Of a stretch of 37,298 nucleotides of DNA, positions 18,246 through 26,786 are shown piece after piece. The stretch is taken from contig WTKE01000059.1 in the NCBI GenBank assembly GCA_011524525.1, positions 1 through 37,298 of the forward strand. Direction: 5' to 3'. The first letter of the stretch is position 1; each line of letters begins with the position of its first letter. The position numbers and the translations under genes were made by a program. Source of the stretch: Bacillus sp. (in: firmicutes). Lineage in GTDB: Bacteria > Bacillota > Bacilli > Bacillales > Cytobacillaceae. The notes under the pieces are model-generated. The model made no database searches. It worked only from the letters and a program-made list of their open reading frames with translations, and was not told the DNA's origin.

Positions 18246-18285
18246 ATAAAAAAAATAACAAAAGGTATCAAAGACTACCTTTTGT
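18246..18285 (-). terminator. Intrinsic terminator of noc
   Basis: A 10-bp perfect stem (ACAAAAGGTA / TACCTTTTGT, 8-base loop) is followed on the minus strand by TATTTTTTTT. A second hairpin (AGAGAAGC / GCTTCTCT, 18296-18319) lies between it and the noc stop and has no T run. Confidence 0.9.
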
Positions 18286-18326
18286 CGAAAATCTTAGAGA
18301 AGCTCAACCAAGCTTCTCTTAATCTA

Positions 18327-19199
18327 TTATTTCTTTTTAGGAATTTTAATTGTTATTTGGTAGAAGTCATCAAATTCTTCCTCTTCAGAATTTAAGTTGA
18401 TGCCACTATCTGAAACCATCGACAGAGATTGACGAATGGTATTTACAGCAATTCTTACATCTTTGCTAAAAGCCTTCCGCTTCGGTTTTGGCTTTTCAGA
18501 CGTTTCTGCTAGTAGTTTGGCCACTCGGTCTTCTGTTTGTTTCACATTTAGGTTTTTCTCGATAATTTCTTCTAACAGTTTTATTTGCTTCTCTACATCT
18601 TTCAAAGGAATGAGAGATCGCGCATGTCTTTCGGTTATTGATTTATTTAATAATGCTTCTTGTACTTCTTGCGGCAGCTTTAATAGGCGGAGCTTATTGG
18701 CTACAGTCGATTGCCCCTTCCCTAGCCTTTGCGCAAGAGCTTCTTGAGTTAAATTGTGTAATTCCAAAAGTTTCCCATAGGCTATTGCTTCTTCAATTGG
18801 TGAAAGTTCTTCTCTTTGAAGGTTTTCTATTAATGCGACAGAAGCCGTTTCTGTATCATTCATATTTTTCACTATGGCAGGGACTTCATCCCAGCCAAGC
18901 TTTTTCATTGCTCGCCATCTTCGCTCACCAGCGATGATTTCAAACGTACCTTCTTCAAATTCTCTAACAACAATTGGTTGAATGATTCCGTGAATGTGAA
19001 TCGTCCTTGAGAGTTCTTCAATTTTGTCCTCATCAAATACTGTCCTTGGTTGGAAGCGATTCGGTACAATAGAATCAATTGGTATTTTTTTTATCTCTTC
19101 ATGATCTGCTTCGGTTAATACTTCAACCTGTTCTTCCGTCTCTTCAGCTTGTCCCTCTTTTTCGCCTAGGCCAAAAAAGCGTGTGAAAGTCTGCTTCAT
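18327..19199 (-). CDS. noc: Nucleoid occlusion protein Noc
   Basis: A ParB paralogue that binds its own sites along the chromosome, attaches to the membrane and prevents the division septum forming over the nucleoid. The 290 residues begin with an amphipathic membrane-targeting helix, [15 protein letters not shown], which distinguishes Noc from Spo0J. The CTP-binding motif GERRWR is at 91-96, [14 protein letters not shown] follows, then the helix-turn-helix with [22 protein letters not shown] at 19199 is eight bases after AAAGGTGGTG; the GTG just before it is less well spaced. I did not find a perfect Noc-binding site in the window. Confidence 0.97.
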   Translation of the reverse strand: MKQTFTRFFGLGEKEGQAEETEEQVEVLTEADHEEIKKIPIDSIVPNRFQPRTVFDEDKIEELSRTIHIHGIIQPIVVREFEEGTFEIIAGERRWRAMKKLGWDEVPAIVKNMNDTETASVALIENLQREELSPIEEAIAYGKLLELHNLTQEALAQRLGKGQSTVANKLRLLKLPQEVQEALLNKSITERHARSLIPLKDVEKQIKLLEEIIEKNLNVKQTEDRVAKLLAETSEKPKPKRKAFSKDVRIAVNTIRQSLSMVSDSGINLNSEEEEFDDFYQITIKIPKKK

Positions 19200-19339
19200 C
19201 ACCCTGCACCACCTTTACGAAACTCCCTATTAATGTATTCTATAAAAAAAATCAAGTTCCTGCCCAAACATGCAATGATTGATTATTTTATCCTACATAC
19301 TTATTAAAATTATGCCATAAAATGAGCTAAAATGTAACT

Positions 19340-20056
19340 CTATTCGATTGGTGCTTTATTCGGAGTCCCAGGTTTTCTAGGATATTTTTTTGGTGTTGTT
19401 TTTACCTTTTCTACAATAATAATATTTCTCTCACTTTCCTCGACTGGAAGTAAGAATGAATGAGTTTCTTTCAAGGATCCTCCGAGTGTGACAATTGCTT
19501 TCTTCCCAATTTCTAACTCATCTTTTGCATGAGCAGCCTTCATGGCTACAAAGCTTCCACCTACCTTAACAAGTGGCAAGCAAAGCTCACTTAATACAGA
19601 TAATCGTGCTACCGCTCGAGCTGTAACCAAATCATATTGTTCTCTGTATTCCTTCTTTTGACCAAAAGTCTCTGCTCGATCATGAATAAAGGTTACTCCA
19701 TTAAGTTGTAATTCCTTTGCTAGATTCTCTAAAAATGTAATTCGTTTGTTTAAAGAATCAACAATAGTTACCTGTAGATGAGGGAATGCAATTTTAATTG
19801 GGATGCTAGGAAATCCTGCTCCCGCTCCCACATCGCAAAGGCTTAACGGTTTTGAAAAGTCATAATAAAACGCAGCTGACACACTATCATAAAAATGTTT
19901 TAAATAGACATCCTCTTTCTCCGTAATAGCCGTAAGATTCATCTTTTCATTCCACTCAACTAATAAGTGAAAATATTGTTCATATTGCTTAATCTGTTGA
20001 GGAGAAAGTTCAATCCCCTTCTCCTCTAACATTTTAATAAATAACTCTGTATTCAT
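19340..20056 (-). CDS. rsmG: 16S rRNA (guanine527-N7)-methyltransferase
   Basis: RsmG (GidB) methylates G527 of 16S rRNA with S-adenosylmethionine; loss gives low-level streptomycin resistance. The 238 residues include the SAM-binding glycine loop VGAGAGFPS at 76-84, [11 protein letters not shown] with the acidic ribose ligand, and TARAVARL. The basic tail ([12 protein letters not shown]) is typical. It follows mnmG by 36 bases, forming mnmE-mnmG-rsmG. Confidence 0.97.
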   Translation of the reverse strand: MNTELFIKMLEEKGIELSPQQIKQYEQYFHLLVEWNEKMNLTAITEKEDVYLKHFYDSVSAAFYYDFSKPLSLCDVGAGAGFPSIPIKIAFPHLQVTIVDSLNKRITFLENLAKELQLNGVTFIHDRAETFGQKKEYREQYDLVTARAVARLSVLSELCLPLVKVGGSFVAMKAAHAKDELEIGKKAIVTLGGSLKETHSFLLPVEESERNIIIVEKVKTTPKKYPRKPGTPNKAPIE

Positions 20057-20092
20057 GCGGTACCTTCTTCCTCACACCGGAAAAATTTTTCT

Positions 20093-21988
20093 TTATGCAT
20101 CATTTGAAACACGTGCTATTTTTCCTTGTTCCAAATAGACAAGTAAGATGGAGATATCTGCAGGGTTTACTCCTGAAATTCTTGATGCTTGAGCGATGGA
20201 TAATGGTCGTACCTGCTTCATTTTTTGTTTGGCTTCTGTAGCAATTCCAGAAATGGCATCATAATCAATATTATCAGGAATTTTTTTATTCTCCATTTTC
20301 TTCAGACGTTCCACTTGCTGTAAAGATTTTTCAATATACCCTTCGTATTTCACTTGGATCTCTACTTGTTCTTTAATATCAAAATCTAAGTCCTTCTCAG
20401 ATGGGACAATGGCCTCAATATGTTGATACATCATCTCTGGTCGTTTTAGTAGATCCGAAGCCCGGATACCATCTTTTAACTCACTTCCACCCTGAGCTTT
20501 GATAAGTTCTTGGACTTCAGGCTTAGGTTTAATGATGATTCCTTCTAAACGTTCCTTTTCCGCTTCTACGGCTGCTTTTTTTGTTAAGAAGCGCTTATAG
20601 CGTTCTTCAGAGATAAGTCCCACTTTACGACCAATTTCTGTTAAACGTAAATCGGCATTATCGTGACGTAATAACAATCGATATTCCGCACGTGAAGTAA
20701 GTAATCGGTACGGCTCATTCGTTCCTTTGGTTACAAGGTCATCGATCAATACCCCTATATAAGCTTCCGATCGGCTAAGAATAACTTCTTCTTCACCTAA
20801 TGCTTTTCGACCCGCGTTCATACCAGCCATTAAACCTTGCCCTGCGGCTTCTTCGTAACCAGAAGTACCATTAATTTGACCTGCTGTATAAAGGTTCTGA
20901 ATCACTTTCGTTTCTAGTGTTGGCCATAACTGTGTCGGCACGATGGCATCATACTCAATTGCGTATCCTGGTCTCATCATTTGAACATTTTCAAGACCTG
21001 GAATAGTCTTTAAAATTTGATGTTGAACTTCCTCAGGCAAGCTCGTTGATAGTCCTTGAACATATACCTCTTGTGTATTTCGTCCCTCTGGCTCTAAGAA
21101 AATTTGGTGCCTTGGCTTATCGTTGAAACGAACAACCTTATCTTCTATGGAAGGACAGTATCTTGGACCTGTCCCTTTTATCATGCCTGAATACATAGGA
21201 GAACGGTGCAAATTATTATCAATTAGTTGGTGAGTCTGTTCGCTCGTGTATGTTAACCAGCACGGCAGTTGGTCTGTTATAAACTTGGTTGTTTCATAAG
21301 AAAATGCTCTAGGCTCCTCATCACCAGGTTGAATTTCCGTTTTGCTGTAATCAATGGTATGACTATTCACACGTGGAGGAGTTCCCGTTTTAAAACGAAC
21401 AAGATCAAAGCCTAGCTCTTCGAGGTGTTCGGAAAGCTTGATGGATGGCTGCTGATTATTGGGACCACTTGAGTACTTTAGCTCACCAAGAATGATTTCA
21501 CCACGAAGGAAGGTACCAGTAGTAATAACAACCGTTTTTGCTTCATATGTAGCACCGGTCTTTGTAATTACTCCTTTACATAATCCGTCCTCAACAATTA
21601 AACGCTCTACCATCCCTTGAACTAAAGTCAGATTTTTTTCATCTTCTAATGTCTTTTTCATTTCATGCTGATAACTAAATTTATCCGCTTGGGCACGTAA
21701 AGCACGTACAGCTGGACCCTTACCTGTATTCAGCATTCTCATTTGAATATGCGTTTTATCAATGTTTTTCCCCATTTCTCCACCGAGAGCATCAATTTCA
21801 CGCACAACAATTCCTTTTGCTGGTCCACCAACAGAAGGATTACATGGCATAAAAGCCACCATATCTAAATTAATGGTAATCATTAATGTTTTTGCACCTT
21901 GACGTGCAGCAGCCAAACCCGCTTCACAGCCGGCATGTCCCGCTCCAATGACGATCACGTCATACTTTCCAGCACTATATTGCATCAT
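20093..21988 (-). CDS. mnmG: tRNA uridine-5-carboxymethylaminomethyl synthesis protein MnmG
   Basis: The FAD-binding half of the MnmE-MnmG complex, which modifies wobble U34 of several tRNAs. The 631 residues have the dinucleotide motif GAGHAG at 15-20, the conserved [13 protein letters not shown] and [10 protein letters not shown] blocks with catalytic cysteines in the family, and the C-terminal helical domain ending in [21 protein letters not shown] precedes tandem ATGs; the first is used here. It follows mnmE by 26 bases. Confidence 0.98.
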   Translation of the reverse strand: MMQYSAGKYDVIVIGAGHAGCEAGLAAARQGAKTLMITINLDMVAFMPCNPSVGGPAKGIVVREIDALGGEMGKNIDKTHIQMRMLNTGKGPAVRALRAQADKFSYQHEMKKTLEDEKNLTLVQGMVERLIVEDGLCKGVITKTGATYEAKTVVITTGTFLRGEIILGELKYSSGPNNQQPSIKLSEHLEELGFDLVRFKTGTPPRVNSHTIDYSKTEIQPGDEEPRAFSYETTKFITDQLPCWLTYTSEQTHQLIDNNLHRSPMYSGMIKGTGPRYCPSIEDKVVRFNDKPRHQIFLEPEGRNTQEVYVQGLSTSLPEEVQHQILKTIPGLENVQMMRPGYAIEYDAIVPTQLWPTLETKVIQNLYTAGQINGTSGYEEAAGQGLMAGMNAGRKALGEEEVILSRSEAYIGVLIDDLVTKGTNEPYRLLTSRAEYRLLLRHDNADLRLTEIGRKVGLISEERYKRFLTKKAAVEAEKERLEGIIIKPKPEVQELIKAQGGSELKDGIRASDLLKRPEMMYQHIEAIVPSEKDLDFDIKEQVEIQVKYEGYIEKSLQQVERLKKMENKKIPDNIDYDAISGIATEAKQKMKQVRPLSIAQASRISGVNPADISILLVYLEQGKIARVSNDA

Positions 21989-22014
21989 GCTGCCTCCTTG
22001 TATCTATAAAAAAA

Positions 22015-23400
22015 TTATTTACCTAAACAGAACTGCGAGAATAATTGATCAATTAAGCTTTCATGAATGGATTCTCCAATAATTTCCCCTAACAGCTCCC
22101 AAGTTCTTGTAAAATCAATCTGCACAATATCAATTGGCACTCCACTTTCCACACCTGAAATCGCTTCTTCTATGGTGTGTAACGCCTGGTGAAGAAGAGC
22201 AATATGACGACTATTGGATACATACGTTATATCACCTGACTCAATTGATCCAGAGAAGAAAAGAGCAGCAATCGCCTCTTCTAAATCATCGACGCCTCGG
22301 TCTTCAAGCAATGAGGTCGTTACCAGTGGACTTTTCCCTGTCAGTTCTTTCACCTTTTCCATATCAATTTTTTGAGAAAGGTCTGTTTTATTAATAATAA
22401 CGATAACATCCATTCCTTCAACAGCCTTAAACAGGTTTTCATCTTCCTTTGTTAGTTCATCCGAATAGTTTAGAACTAGTAAAATAAGATCTGCTTCTTT
22501 TAACACTTGGCGCGATTTTTCCACACCAATTCTTTCAACGATATCCTCTGTCTCACGAATTCCTGCTGTATCTAGTAAGCGAAGAGGCACGCCTCGAACA
22601 TTGACGTACTCTTCAATAACATCACGAGTCGTTCCAGGAATATCCGTAACAATTGCTTTGTTTTCCTGAACTAAACTATTTAGTAAGGAAGATTTTCCAA
22701 CATTAGGTCTTCCAACAATCACCGTTGATAAGCCCTCACGTAAGATCTTCCCTTGCTGAGACGTTTCGAGTAACTTTTTCATTTCTACCCGAACCAGATT
22801 TGCTTTTTCTAAAAGCATATTATGCGTCATTTCTTCCACATCATCATACTCTGGATAGTCGATATTTACTTCAACATGAGCCAAGGTTTCAAGAATCTCC
22901 TGTCTCAATCTTTGAATTAGCTTGGATAAACGACCTTCCATTTGTCCTAATGCTACGTTCATGGCACGATCTGTTTTGGCACGAATCAAATCCATCACTG
23001 CTTCTGCTTGTGATAAATCAATTCTTCCGTTTAAAAAGGCACGCTTTGTGAATTCACCTGGTTCTGCCAACCTTGCTCCCGATCGTAATACCAGTTGAAG
23101 GACGCGATTCACCGACACAATTCCACCGTGGCAATTGATTTCTACTACATCTTCCTTCGTAAATGTATGTGGTCCTTTCATGACGGATACCATTACCTCT
23201 TCAGCAACCTCACCTGTTTTTGGATCCAATAAGTGGCCGTAATGAATGGTATGTGTTTGTACCTCTAACAATCGTTTATTTCTTTTTCCTCTAAATAGCT
23301 TATCGGCAATTTGGATTGCTTCGTCTCCACTCAGACGAACAATCGCAATTGCTCCTTCACCAAGCGGAGTCGATATCGCCGCAATTGTATCAAATTCCAT
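22015..23400 (-). CDS. mnmE: tRNA modification GTPase MnmE
   Basis: MnmE binds 5-formyl-THF in its N-terminal domain and uses potassium-dependent GTP hydrolysis to drive U34 modification with MnmG. In 461 residues it shows the N-terminal folate domain, a helical domain, and an inserted G domain with GRPNVGKS at 230-237, DIPGTTRD and NKTD. It ends in C-x-G-K (CLGK at 458-461), the family's catalytic cysteine motif. ATG at 23400 is six bases after GAGGTG. A cluster of DnaA boxes lies 130-190 bases upstream. Confidence 0.98.
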   Translation of the reverse strand: MEFDTIAAISTPLGEGAIAIVRLSGDEAIQIADKLFRGKRNKRLLEVQTHTIHYGHLLDPKTGEVAEEVMVSVMKGPHTFTKEDVVEINCHGGIVSVNRVLQLVLRSGARLAEPGEFTKRAFLNGRIDLSQAEAVMDLIRAKTDRAMNVALGQMEGRLSKLIQRLRQEILETLAHVEVNIDYPEYDDVEEMTHNMLLEKANLVRVEMKKLLETSQQGKILREGLSTVIVGRPNVGKSSLLNSLVQENKAIVTDIPGTTRDVIEEYVNVRGVPLRLLDTAGIRETEDIVERIGVEKSRQVLKEADLILLVLNYSDELTKEDENLFKAVEGMDVIVIINKTDLSQKIDMEKVKELTGKSPLVTTSLLEDRGVDDLEEAIAALFFSGSIESGDITYVSNSRHIALLHQALHTIEEAISGVESGVPIDIVQIDFTRTWELLGEIIGESIHESLIDQLFSQFCLGK

Positions 23401-23528
23401 TGCCTTCACCTCTTCCCACTAAGGGACATGTATATTACTTATCTTCATCTATGTCACGAAACTTTACTCATTAAAAGCATCTTTTCCCAAATTATTAGAA
23501 TAGCACAGTCATTTCTAATAAAAAAGAA

Positions 23529-23586
23529 TTATCCACAAATAAAAAAGTGCATTATGCTCTATAATAACTTATCCACATGTGAATAA
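23529..23586. promoter_or_regulatory. DnaA boxes upstream of mnmE
   Basis: Two perfect TTATCCACA boxes (23529-23537 and 23569-23577, plus orientation) and a near-perfect TTATTCACA on the minus strand (23578-23586). The last two face each other with no gap, forming the palindrome TTATCCACATGTGAATAA. Confidence 0.75.
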
Positions 23587-23588
23587 CA

Positions 23589-23705
23589 AGAAAAGCGGAG
23601 GAAGCTGGTCAGGGGCGACAGGCATAAGACGAATTGCGCAGGAAGGCCTGCCTTCTGGAGAGATTTGGCTTATGTCCCGAGCCCCTAGCTTCCGGAGCTA
23701 GACAA
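23589..23705. repeat. Palindromic intergenic repeat, family A, tandem copy 1
   Basis: A 117-bp copy. Outer arms GAAGCT / AGCTTC, second arms GGGGC / GCCCC, terminal hairpin GAAGG-CCTG-CCTTC. Shares the invariant CGACAGGCATAAG and CTTATG blocks with the other copies. No gene is visible in the gap 23401-23938 apart from the DnaA boxes, these repeats and the jag terminator. Confidence 0.9.
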
Positions 23706-23823
23706 AGAAAAGCGGAAGCGCCTTGGTTAGCTCCGACAGGCATAAGGCGAAGACCGAAAGAGGTCCTGACCTCTGTAGGGCTTTGACTTATGACCCGAGG
23801 AGCTAGGCGCTGGAGCTAGACAA
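23706..23823. repeat. Palindromic intergenic repeat, family A, tandem copy 2
   Basis: A 118-bp copy directly abutting copy 1. Outer arms GCGCCT / AGGCGC, second arms GCTCC / GGAGC, terminal hairpin GAGGT-CCTG-ACCTC. Both strands of each arm differ from copy 1, preserving the pairing. Confidence 0.9.
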
Positions 23824-23870
23824 AGAAAAGCGGAGCCGACTGTTCTGACCCGACAGGCATAAGACGAATC
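23824..23870. repeat. Palindromic intergenic repeat, family A, truncated copy 3
   Basis: Only the left half is present (AGAAAAGCGGAGCC through CGACAGGCATAAGACGAAT); the sequence then turns into an A/C-rich stretch leading into the jag terminator. The fold cannot form in this copy alone. Confidence 0.85.
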
Positions 23871-23896
23871 ACAGCAGCACCACAACAAAAACATCA

Positions 23897-23927
23897 CAAA
23901 AAAAACGACCCCACCAAAGCGGGATCG
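23897..23927 (-). terminator. Intrinsic terminator of spoIIIJ-jag
   Basis: A stem CGATCCC / GGGGTCG (one G-U) with an 8-base loop is followed by T8 on the minus strand, beyond the jag stop. Confidence 0.85.
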
Positions 23928-23938
23928 CCTTTCTACTC

Positions 23939-24559
23939 TTATTTGTTCGGTGTAATTACGATGTAACGATTTGGCTCAACGCCATCAGAGTATGTTTTCA
24001 CTCTCTTATTTCCCATTAATGCTGTATGAATTACTTTTCTTTCATACGATGGCATAGGTTCAAGTGATACTCTTTGACCTGTGCGAACGGCTTTAAAGGC
24101 AAGTCTTTCAGCCAGTTGCATTAGTGTATCATTTCTTCTTTTTCGATAATCTTCTGCATCAAGCAATACATTTACGTACTGGTCCGCATATCGATTAATG
24201 ACTAGCTGCGTTAAATATTGAAGTGAGTTTAACGTTTGTCCTCTTTTTCCGATTAGGAGAGCTATCTTTTCCCCTGATAAAATAAATTGAACTTGTTTTC
24301 CTTCTTTTATCACTTCGATATCAACTGATGAACCCATTTTATTGGCTACATCAATTAAAAAGTTTTTTGCTTCTTCAATCGCATCAATCTTTTTTGATAC
24401 TTTAACAATAGCCGGGCGGGTTCCAAAAATTCCAAATAGTCCCTTCTTCCCTTCGTCAACTATCGCTATTTCTGCACGATCTCTTGTTGTTTCTAGTTGA
24501 GCTAAAGCTGACGCTACTGCTTCCTCAACGGAGTTACCCGTAGCAGTTACCTCTCTCAC
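23939..24559 (-). CDS. jag: RNA-binding protein KhpB (Jag/EloR)
   Basis: A 206-residue RNA-binding protein linked to cell elongation and, in Bacillus, encoded beside spoIIIJ. It has an N-terminal Jag_N domain (about 1-55, with [10 protein letters not shown]), a KH domain (about 80-145, [14 protein letters not shown] in place of the GxxG loop) and a C-terminal R3H domain (about 150-206) with R-x3-H in [11 protein letters not shown]. The GTG start overlaps the spoIIIJ stop by four bases (GTGA), indicating coupling. Confidence 0.96.
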   Translation of the reverse strand: MREVTATGNSVEEAVASALAQLETTRDRAEIAIVDEGKKGLFGIFGTRPAIVKVSKKIDAIEEAKNFLIDVANKMGSSVDIEVIKEGKQVQFILSGEKIALLIGKRGQTLNSLQYLTQLVINRYADQYVNVLLDAEDYRKRRNDTLMQLAERLAFKAVRTGQRVSLEPMPSYERKVIHTALMGNKRVKTYSDGVEPNRYIVITPNK

Positions 24560-25332
24560 TTTTTCGCTCCTCCTGATTTACCAGTTTCAGCAACCTTTTT
24601 TAAATCTGGACCTTTAATAAAATACGTTTGAACAATCATAAAGATATTCCCTACTACCCAATAGAGTGATAAAGCAGCCGGGAAGTTAAACGCGAACACA
24701 ATAATCATAACCGGCATAATGTAGAGCATCATTTGCATTTGAGGATTATTCTCTACACCCGCCATCATGATTTTCTGCTGGATGAAAGTGGTGATCCCCG
24801 CTACAACCGGTAAAATATAAAACGGATCCGGAGACCCAAGGTCAAACCATAAGAAGTTATGTTCTGCAATCTCTCTCGTACGAGAAATCGCATGATAAAA
24901 TCCAATTAAAATCGGCATTTGAATAAGTAATGGAAAACAACCTGCAAGTGGATTTACTCCATGCTGCTGAAATAACGCCATTGTTTCCTGTTGAAGCTTT
25001 TGTTGCGTTTTTTGATCTTTTGAGCTATATTTTTCTCTTAACTTTTGCATCTCAGGCTGAATAGCTTGCATCGCCTTTGAGCTCTTTGTCTGCTTGATCA
25101 TTAAAGGTAATATCACCAAACGAATCAAAAGTGTAACTAAAATAATACCTAAACCAAAGTTTCCACCCGCAAACTCCGCTGTTTTGACAATTAATAACGA
25201 TAATGGGTATACAATATACTCGTTCCAAAAACCTTCGCTTTCTGCTGTAATCGGCTTATTATACTCTGTACAGCCCGTAAGTAGTGCCATCAGAAATATG
25301 AGGCCGATTAAAAGAAGAAGTTTCTTTTTCAA
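24556..25332 (-). CDS. spoIIIJ: YidC/Oxa1 membrane insertase SpoIIIJ
   Basis: A membrane-protein insertase, also needed for sigma-G activation in the forespore. The 258 residues start with a lipoprotein signal ending in the lipobox LLTGC, followed by five membrane helices. The conserved arginine in the hydrophilic groove is within [11 protein letters not shown]. Basic cytoplasmic loop [16 protein letters not shown] and a charged C-terminus are typical. The start is TTG at 25332, after AAGGAGG. Transcribed with jag and probably from the rnpA side. Confidence 0.96.
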   Translation of the reverse strand: MKKKLLLLIGLIFLMALLTGCTEYNKPITAESEGFWNEYIVYPLSLLIVKTAEFAGGNFGLGIILVTLLIRLVILPLMIKQTKSSKAMQAIQPEMQKLREKYSSKDQKTQQKLQQETMALFQQHGVNPLAGCFPLLIQMPILIGFYHAISRTREIAEHNFLWFDLGSPDPFYILPVVAGITTFIQQKIMMAGVENNPQMQMMLYIMPVMIIVFAFNFPAALSLYWVVGNIFMIVQTYFIKGPDLKKVAETGKSGGAKK

Positions 25333-25491
25333 CCGTTTTTTCCTCCTTAATATCTAATATCCTCCAAGTATGTCCACTTCAATCTTTAGATAAAAAAAGA
25401 AACACACTACTTGTTCGTCTATTAATAATCCAAGTGTATTGTATCATTTTTTATAAGTACATTTCCTTAAAAAAATGTAAACACTCAGATT

Positions 25492-25851
25492 TTATTTCCT
25501 TCTTTCTACTCTACCATTTAAAACCTTCGCAAGTTTTAAAACATGAGTTAAACTTCCCTTCACTTCATGAAACGTCATGTCGGAAGCTGGTTTTCTCGCA
25601 ATAATAATCAAATCATAGTCATTTTTCATATGTTCTTGAAGTTCTAGTAAGGATTGTCTAATATATCGTTTCACTTGATTACGAGTTACAGCATTTCCAA
25701 TCTTCTTGCTAACAGACAAACCCACACGAAAATGAGTTTGTTCTGGAACCCTTCGTAAATAAACCACAAATTGACGATTCGCTACTGAATTCCCCTTTTT
25801 ATATATCTCTTGAAATTCTTTATTCTTTTTAACTCGAAATTCTTTTTTCAT
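25492..25851 (-). CDS. rnpA: Ribonuclease P protein component
   Basis: The protein subunit that helps the RNase P ribozyme bind pre-tRNA 5' leaders. The 119 basic residues have the RNR-region signature: [26 protein letters not shown], whose Arg-rich helix contacts the RNA. ATG at 25851 with AGGTG upstream. It lies between rpmH and spoIIIJ as in nearly all Bacilli. Confidence 0.96.
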   Translation of the reverse strand: MKKEFRVKKNKEFQEIYKKGNSVANRQFVVYLRRVPEQTHFRVGLSVSKKIGNAVTRNQVKRYIRQSLLELQEHMKNDYDLIIIARKPASDMTFHEVKGSLTHVLKLAKVLNGRVERRK

Positions 25852-25979
25852 TCCATTACACCTACGATCTAGATTAAAGCAAGTGCTCTAGCTTCTGGAG
25901 GCAGACACTGCCCTTCCCATTATTTTCTTCTGTGTGAACATCTATACATAAATCGAACTCTTCTTTCCACTTGAATGAG

Positions 25980-26006
25980 AAAAAAGACCACTGACGTTTC
26001 AGTGGC
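25980..26006 (-). terminator. Terminator/attenuator between rpmH and rnpA
   Basis: A 7-bp stem CCACTGA / TCAGTGG with a 4-base loop is followed on the minus strand by TCTTTTTT. It starts immediately after the rpmH stop codon, 130 bases before rnpA. Confidence 0.75.
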
Positions 26007-26141
26007 CTAAGCAGATAATACTTTTCTTCCTTTACGACGACGACGTGCTAATACTTTACGTCCGTTTGCAGAGCTCATACGACTACGGAAACCGTGAACT
26101 TTGCTGTGTTTACGCTTATTTGGTTGGTACGTTCTTTTCAT
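26007..26141 (-). CDS. rpmH: 50S ribosomal protein L34
   Basis: A 44-residue, very basic large-subunit protein: [18 protein letters not shown], then [20 protein letters not shown] and KVLSA. This is the full L34. The ATG follows GGGAGGTGTCATAT. It is the first minus-strand gene left of oriC, driven by a strong promoter at 26186-26215. Confidence 0.98.
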   Translation of the reverse strand: MKRTYQPNKRKHSKVHGFRSRMSSANGRKVLARRRRKGRKVLSA

Positions 26142-26185
26142 ATATGACACCTCCCTGAGGAATAACTTTAAAGACAGTCCTTCTA

Positions 26186-26215
26186 ATTATAGAGGCGACC
26201 TATGAAAAAAGTCAA
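26186..26215 (-). promoter_or_regulatory. rpmH promoter
   Basis: Minus-strand TTGACT (26210-26215), 18-base spacer, perfect TATAAT (26186-26191), pointing away from oriC. Confidence 0.85.
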
Positions 26216-26330
26216 TAGCCTATCTTCGACTCCTTTTGACAGACAGTAATAACAGATAAGATCTTCTTTAATTTATAAATGTTTTGCCAAGGCTTCTCCA
26301 AAACATACTTTTCAGCGACTGTTAATAACT

Positions 26331-26337
26331 TTCGACA
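26331..26337 (-). promoter_or_regulatory. Spo0A box in oriC
   Basis: Minus-strand TGTCGAA, the exact Spo0A box core, 10 bases from the perfect DnaA box at 26348. Confidence 0.5.
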
Positions 26338-26594
26338 CGTTTCTCCATTATCCACAATGCTTATTGACAGCTTTTTCACAGATTCTTTCGCTGTGGACAA
26401 TTAATACTCACAGCTTGTACTTGTTGTGGATAAACTTAAAAAACCATTGCGTCTACTTAATTTATTTGATATTATTATTGTGTTTTCACTCTGGATAAAA
26501 CTATGTGGATAAATCAACTATCCACAGATTGTGGATATCTTGTGGATAGGTTATTAAGAGCCTATGTAGAACGTTGTCCACAAGTCGTGGATAT

Positions 26595-26601
26595 TGTCGA
26601 A
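26595..26601 (+). promoter_or_regulatory. Spo0A box in oriC
   Basis: Plus-strand TGTCGAA followed by A, overlapping the end of a DnaA-box-like sequence (26586-26594, reverse TATCCACGA). Confidence 0.55.
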
Positions 26602-26664
26602 ATTCCTCATTACTTCTTATATATATACTTACCCACATTAACAGATTTGTATATTTATAAATTT

Positions 26665-26699
26665 ATAGGTTGTACAGCTTGTATAACCTATGTTTTTTT
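26665..26699 (+). promoter_or_regulatory. dnaA leader hairpin with T run
   Basis: ATAGGTTGTACA (26665-26676) pairs with TGTATAACCTAT (26680-26691) over 12 positions with one G-U pair and a 3-base loop; G and seven T follow (26693-26699). It has the form of an intrinsic terminator but lies about 90 bases before the dnaA start in the dnaA direction, with no plus-strand gene upstream to end. It may be an attenuator or a palindromic operator. The dnaA promoter itself is not clear to me. Confidence 0.5.
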
Positions 26700-26786
26700 G
26701 TGATCCTTACGGGAAACATAGAAAAATTAGTAGACTGTTTAGCCGCTTCAAAGATGGCATTTATATTCCTAAAAGGAGGGATCAGT

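Larger units (their letters stand above)
26216..26660. other. oriC: oriC, dnaA-upstream subregion (DnaA-box cluster)
   Basis: This gene-free stretch between rpmH and dnaA carries many DnaA boxes. Perfect TTATCCACA copies are at 26348-26356 (+), 26425-26433 (-) and 26504-26512 (-). One-mismatch or consensus-compatible copies are at 26372-26380, 26392-26400, 26518-26526, 26530-26538, 26541-26549, 26574-26582 and 26629-26637, in both orientations. It corresponds to the incA/B-like half of the bipartite B. subtilis origin. Soj, Spo0A and SirA-type control act here in B. subtilis. Confidence 0.93.

Noticed and set aside
18010..18261. 83-codon minus-strand frame over the GC-rich repeat
   Set aside because: Its open length comes from the GC-rich palindrome; composition follows the repeat, not a protein.
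20099..20122. Additional parS-like CACGTG in mnmG
   Set aside because: GAAACACGTGC lacks the flanking symmetry required; likewise CACGTG near 10455 in ychF.
23589..23870. CRISPR array
   Set aside because: Units abut at 117-118 bp with no unique spacers, the units themselves are palindromic and divergent, and no cas gene is nearby.
26212..26400. 62-codon minus-strand open frame in oriC
   Set aside because: It overlaps DnaA and Spo0A boxes and the rpmH promoter region, has no ribosome site and no recognisable protein; chance frame in the origin.
26670..26786. N-terminal extension of DnaA beginning upstream of the TTG
   Set aside because: The extension would start inside the leader hairpin and lacks a ribosome site; the TTG at 26787 has AAAAGGAGGG and gives the family N-terminus.
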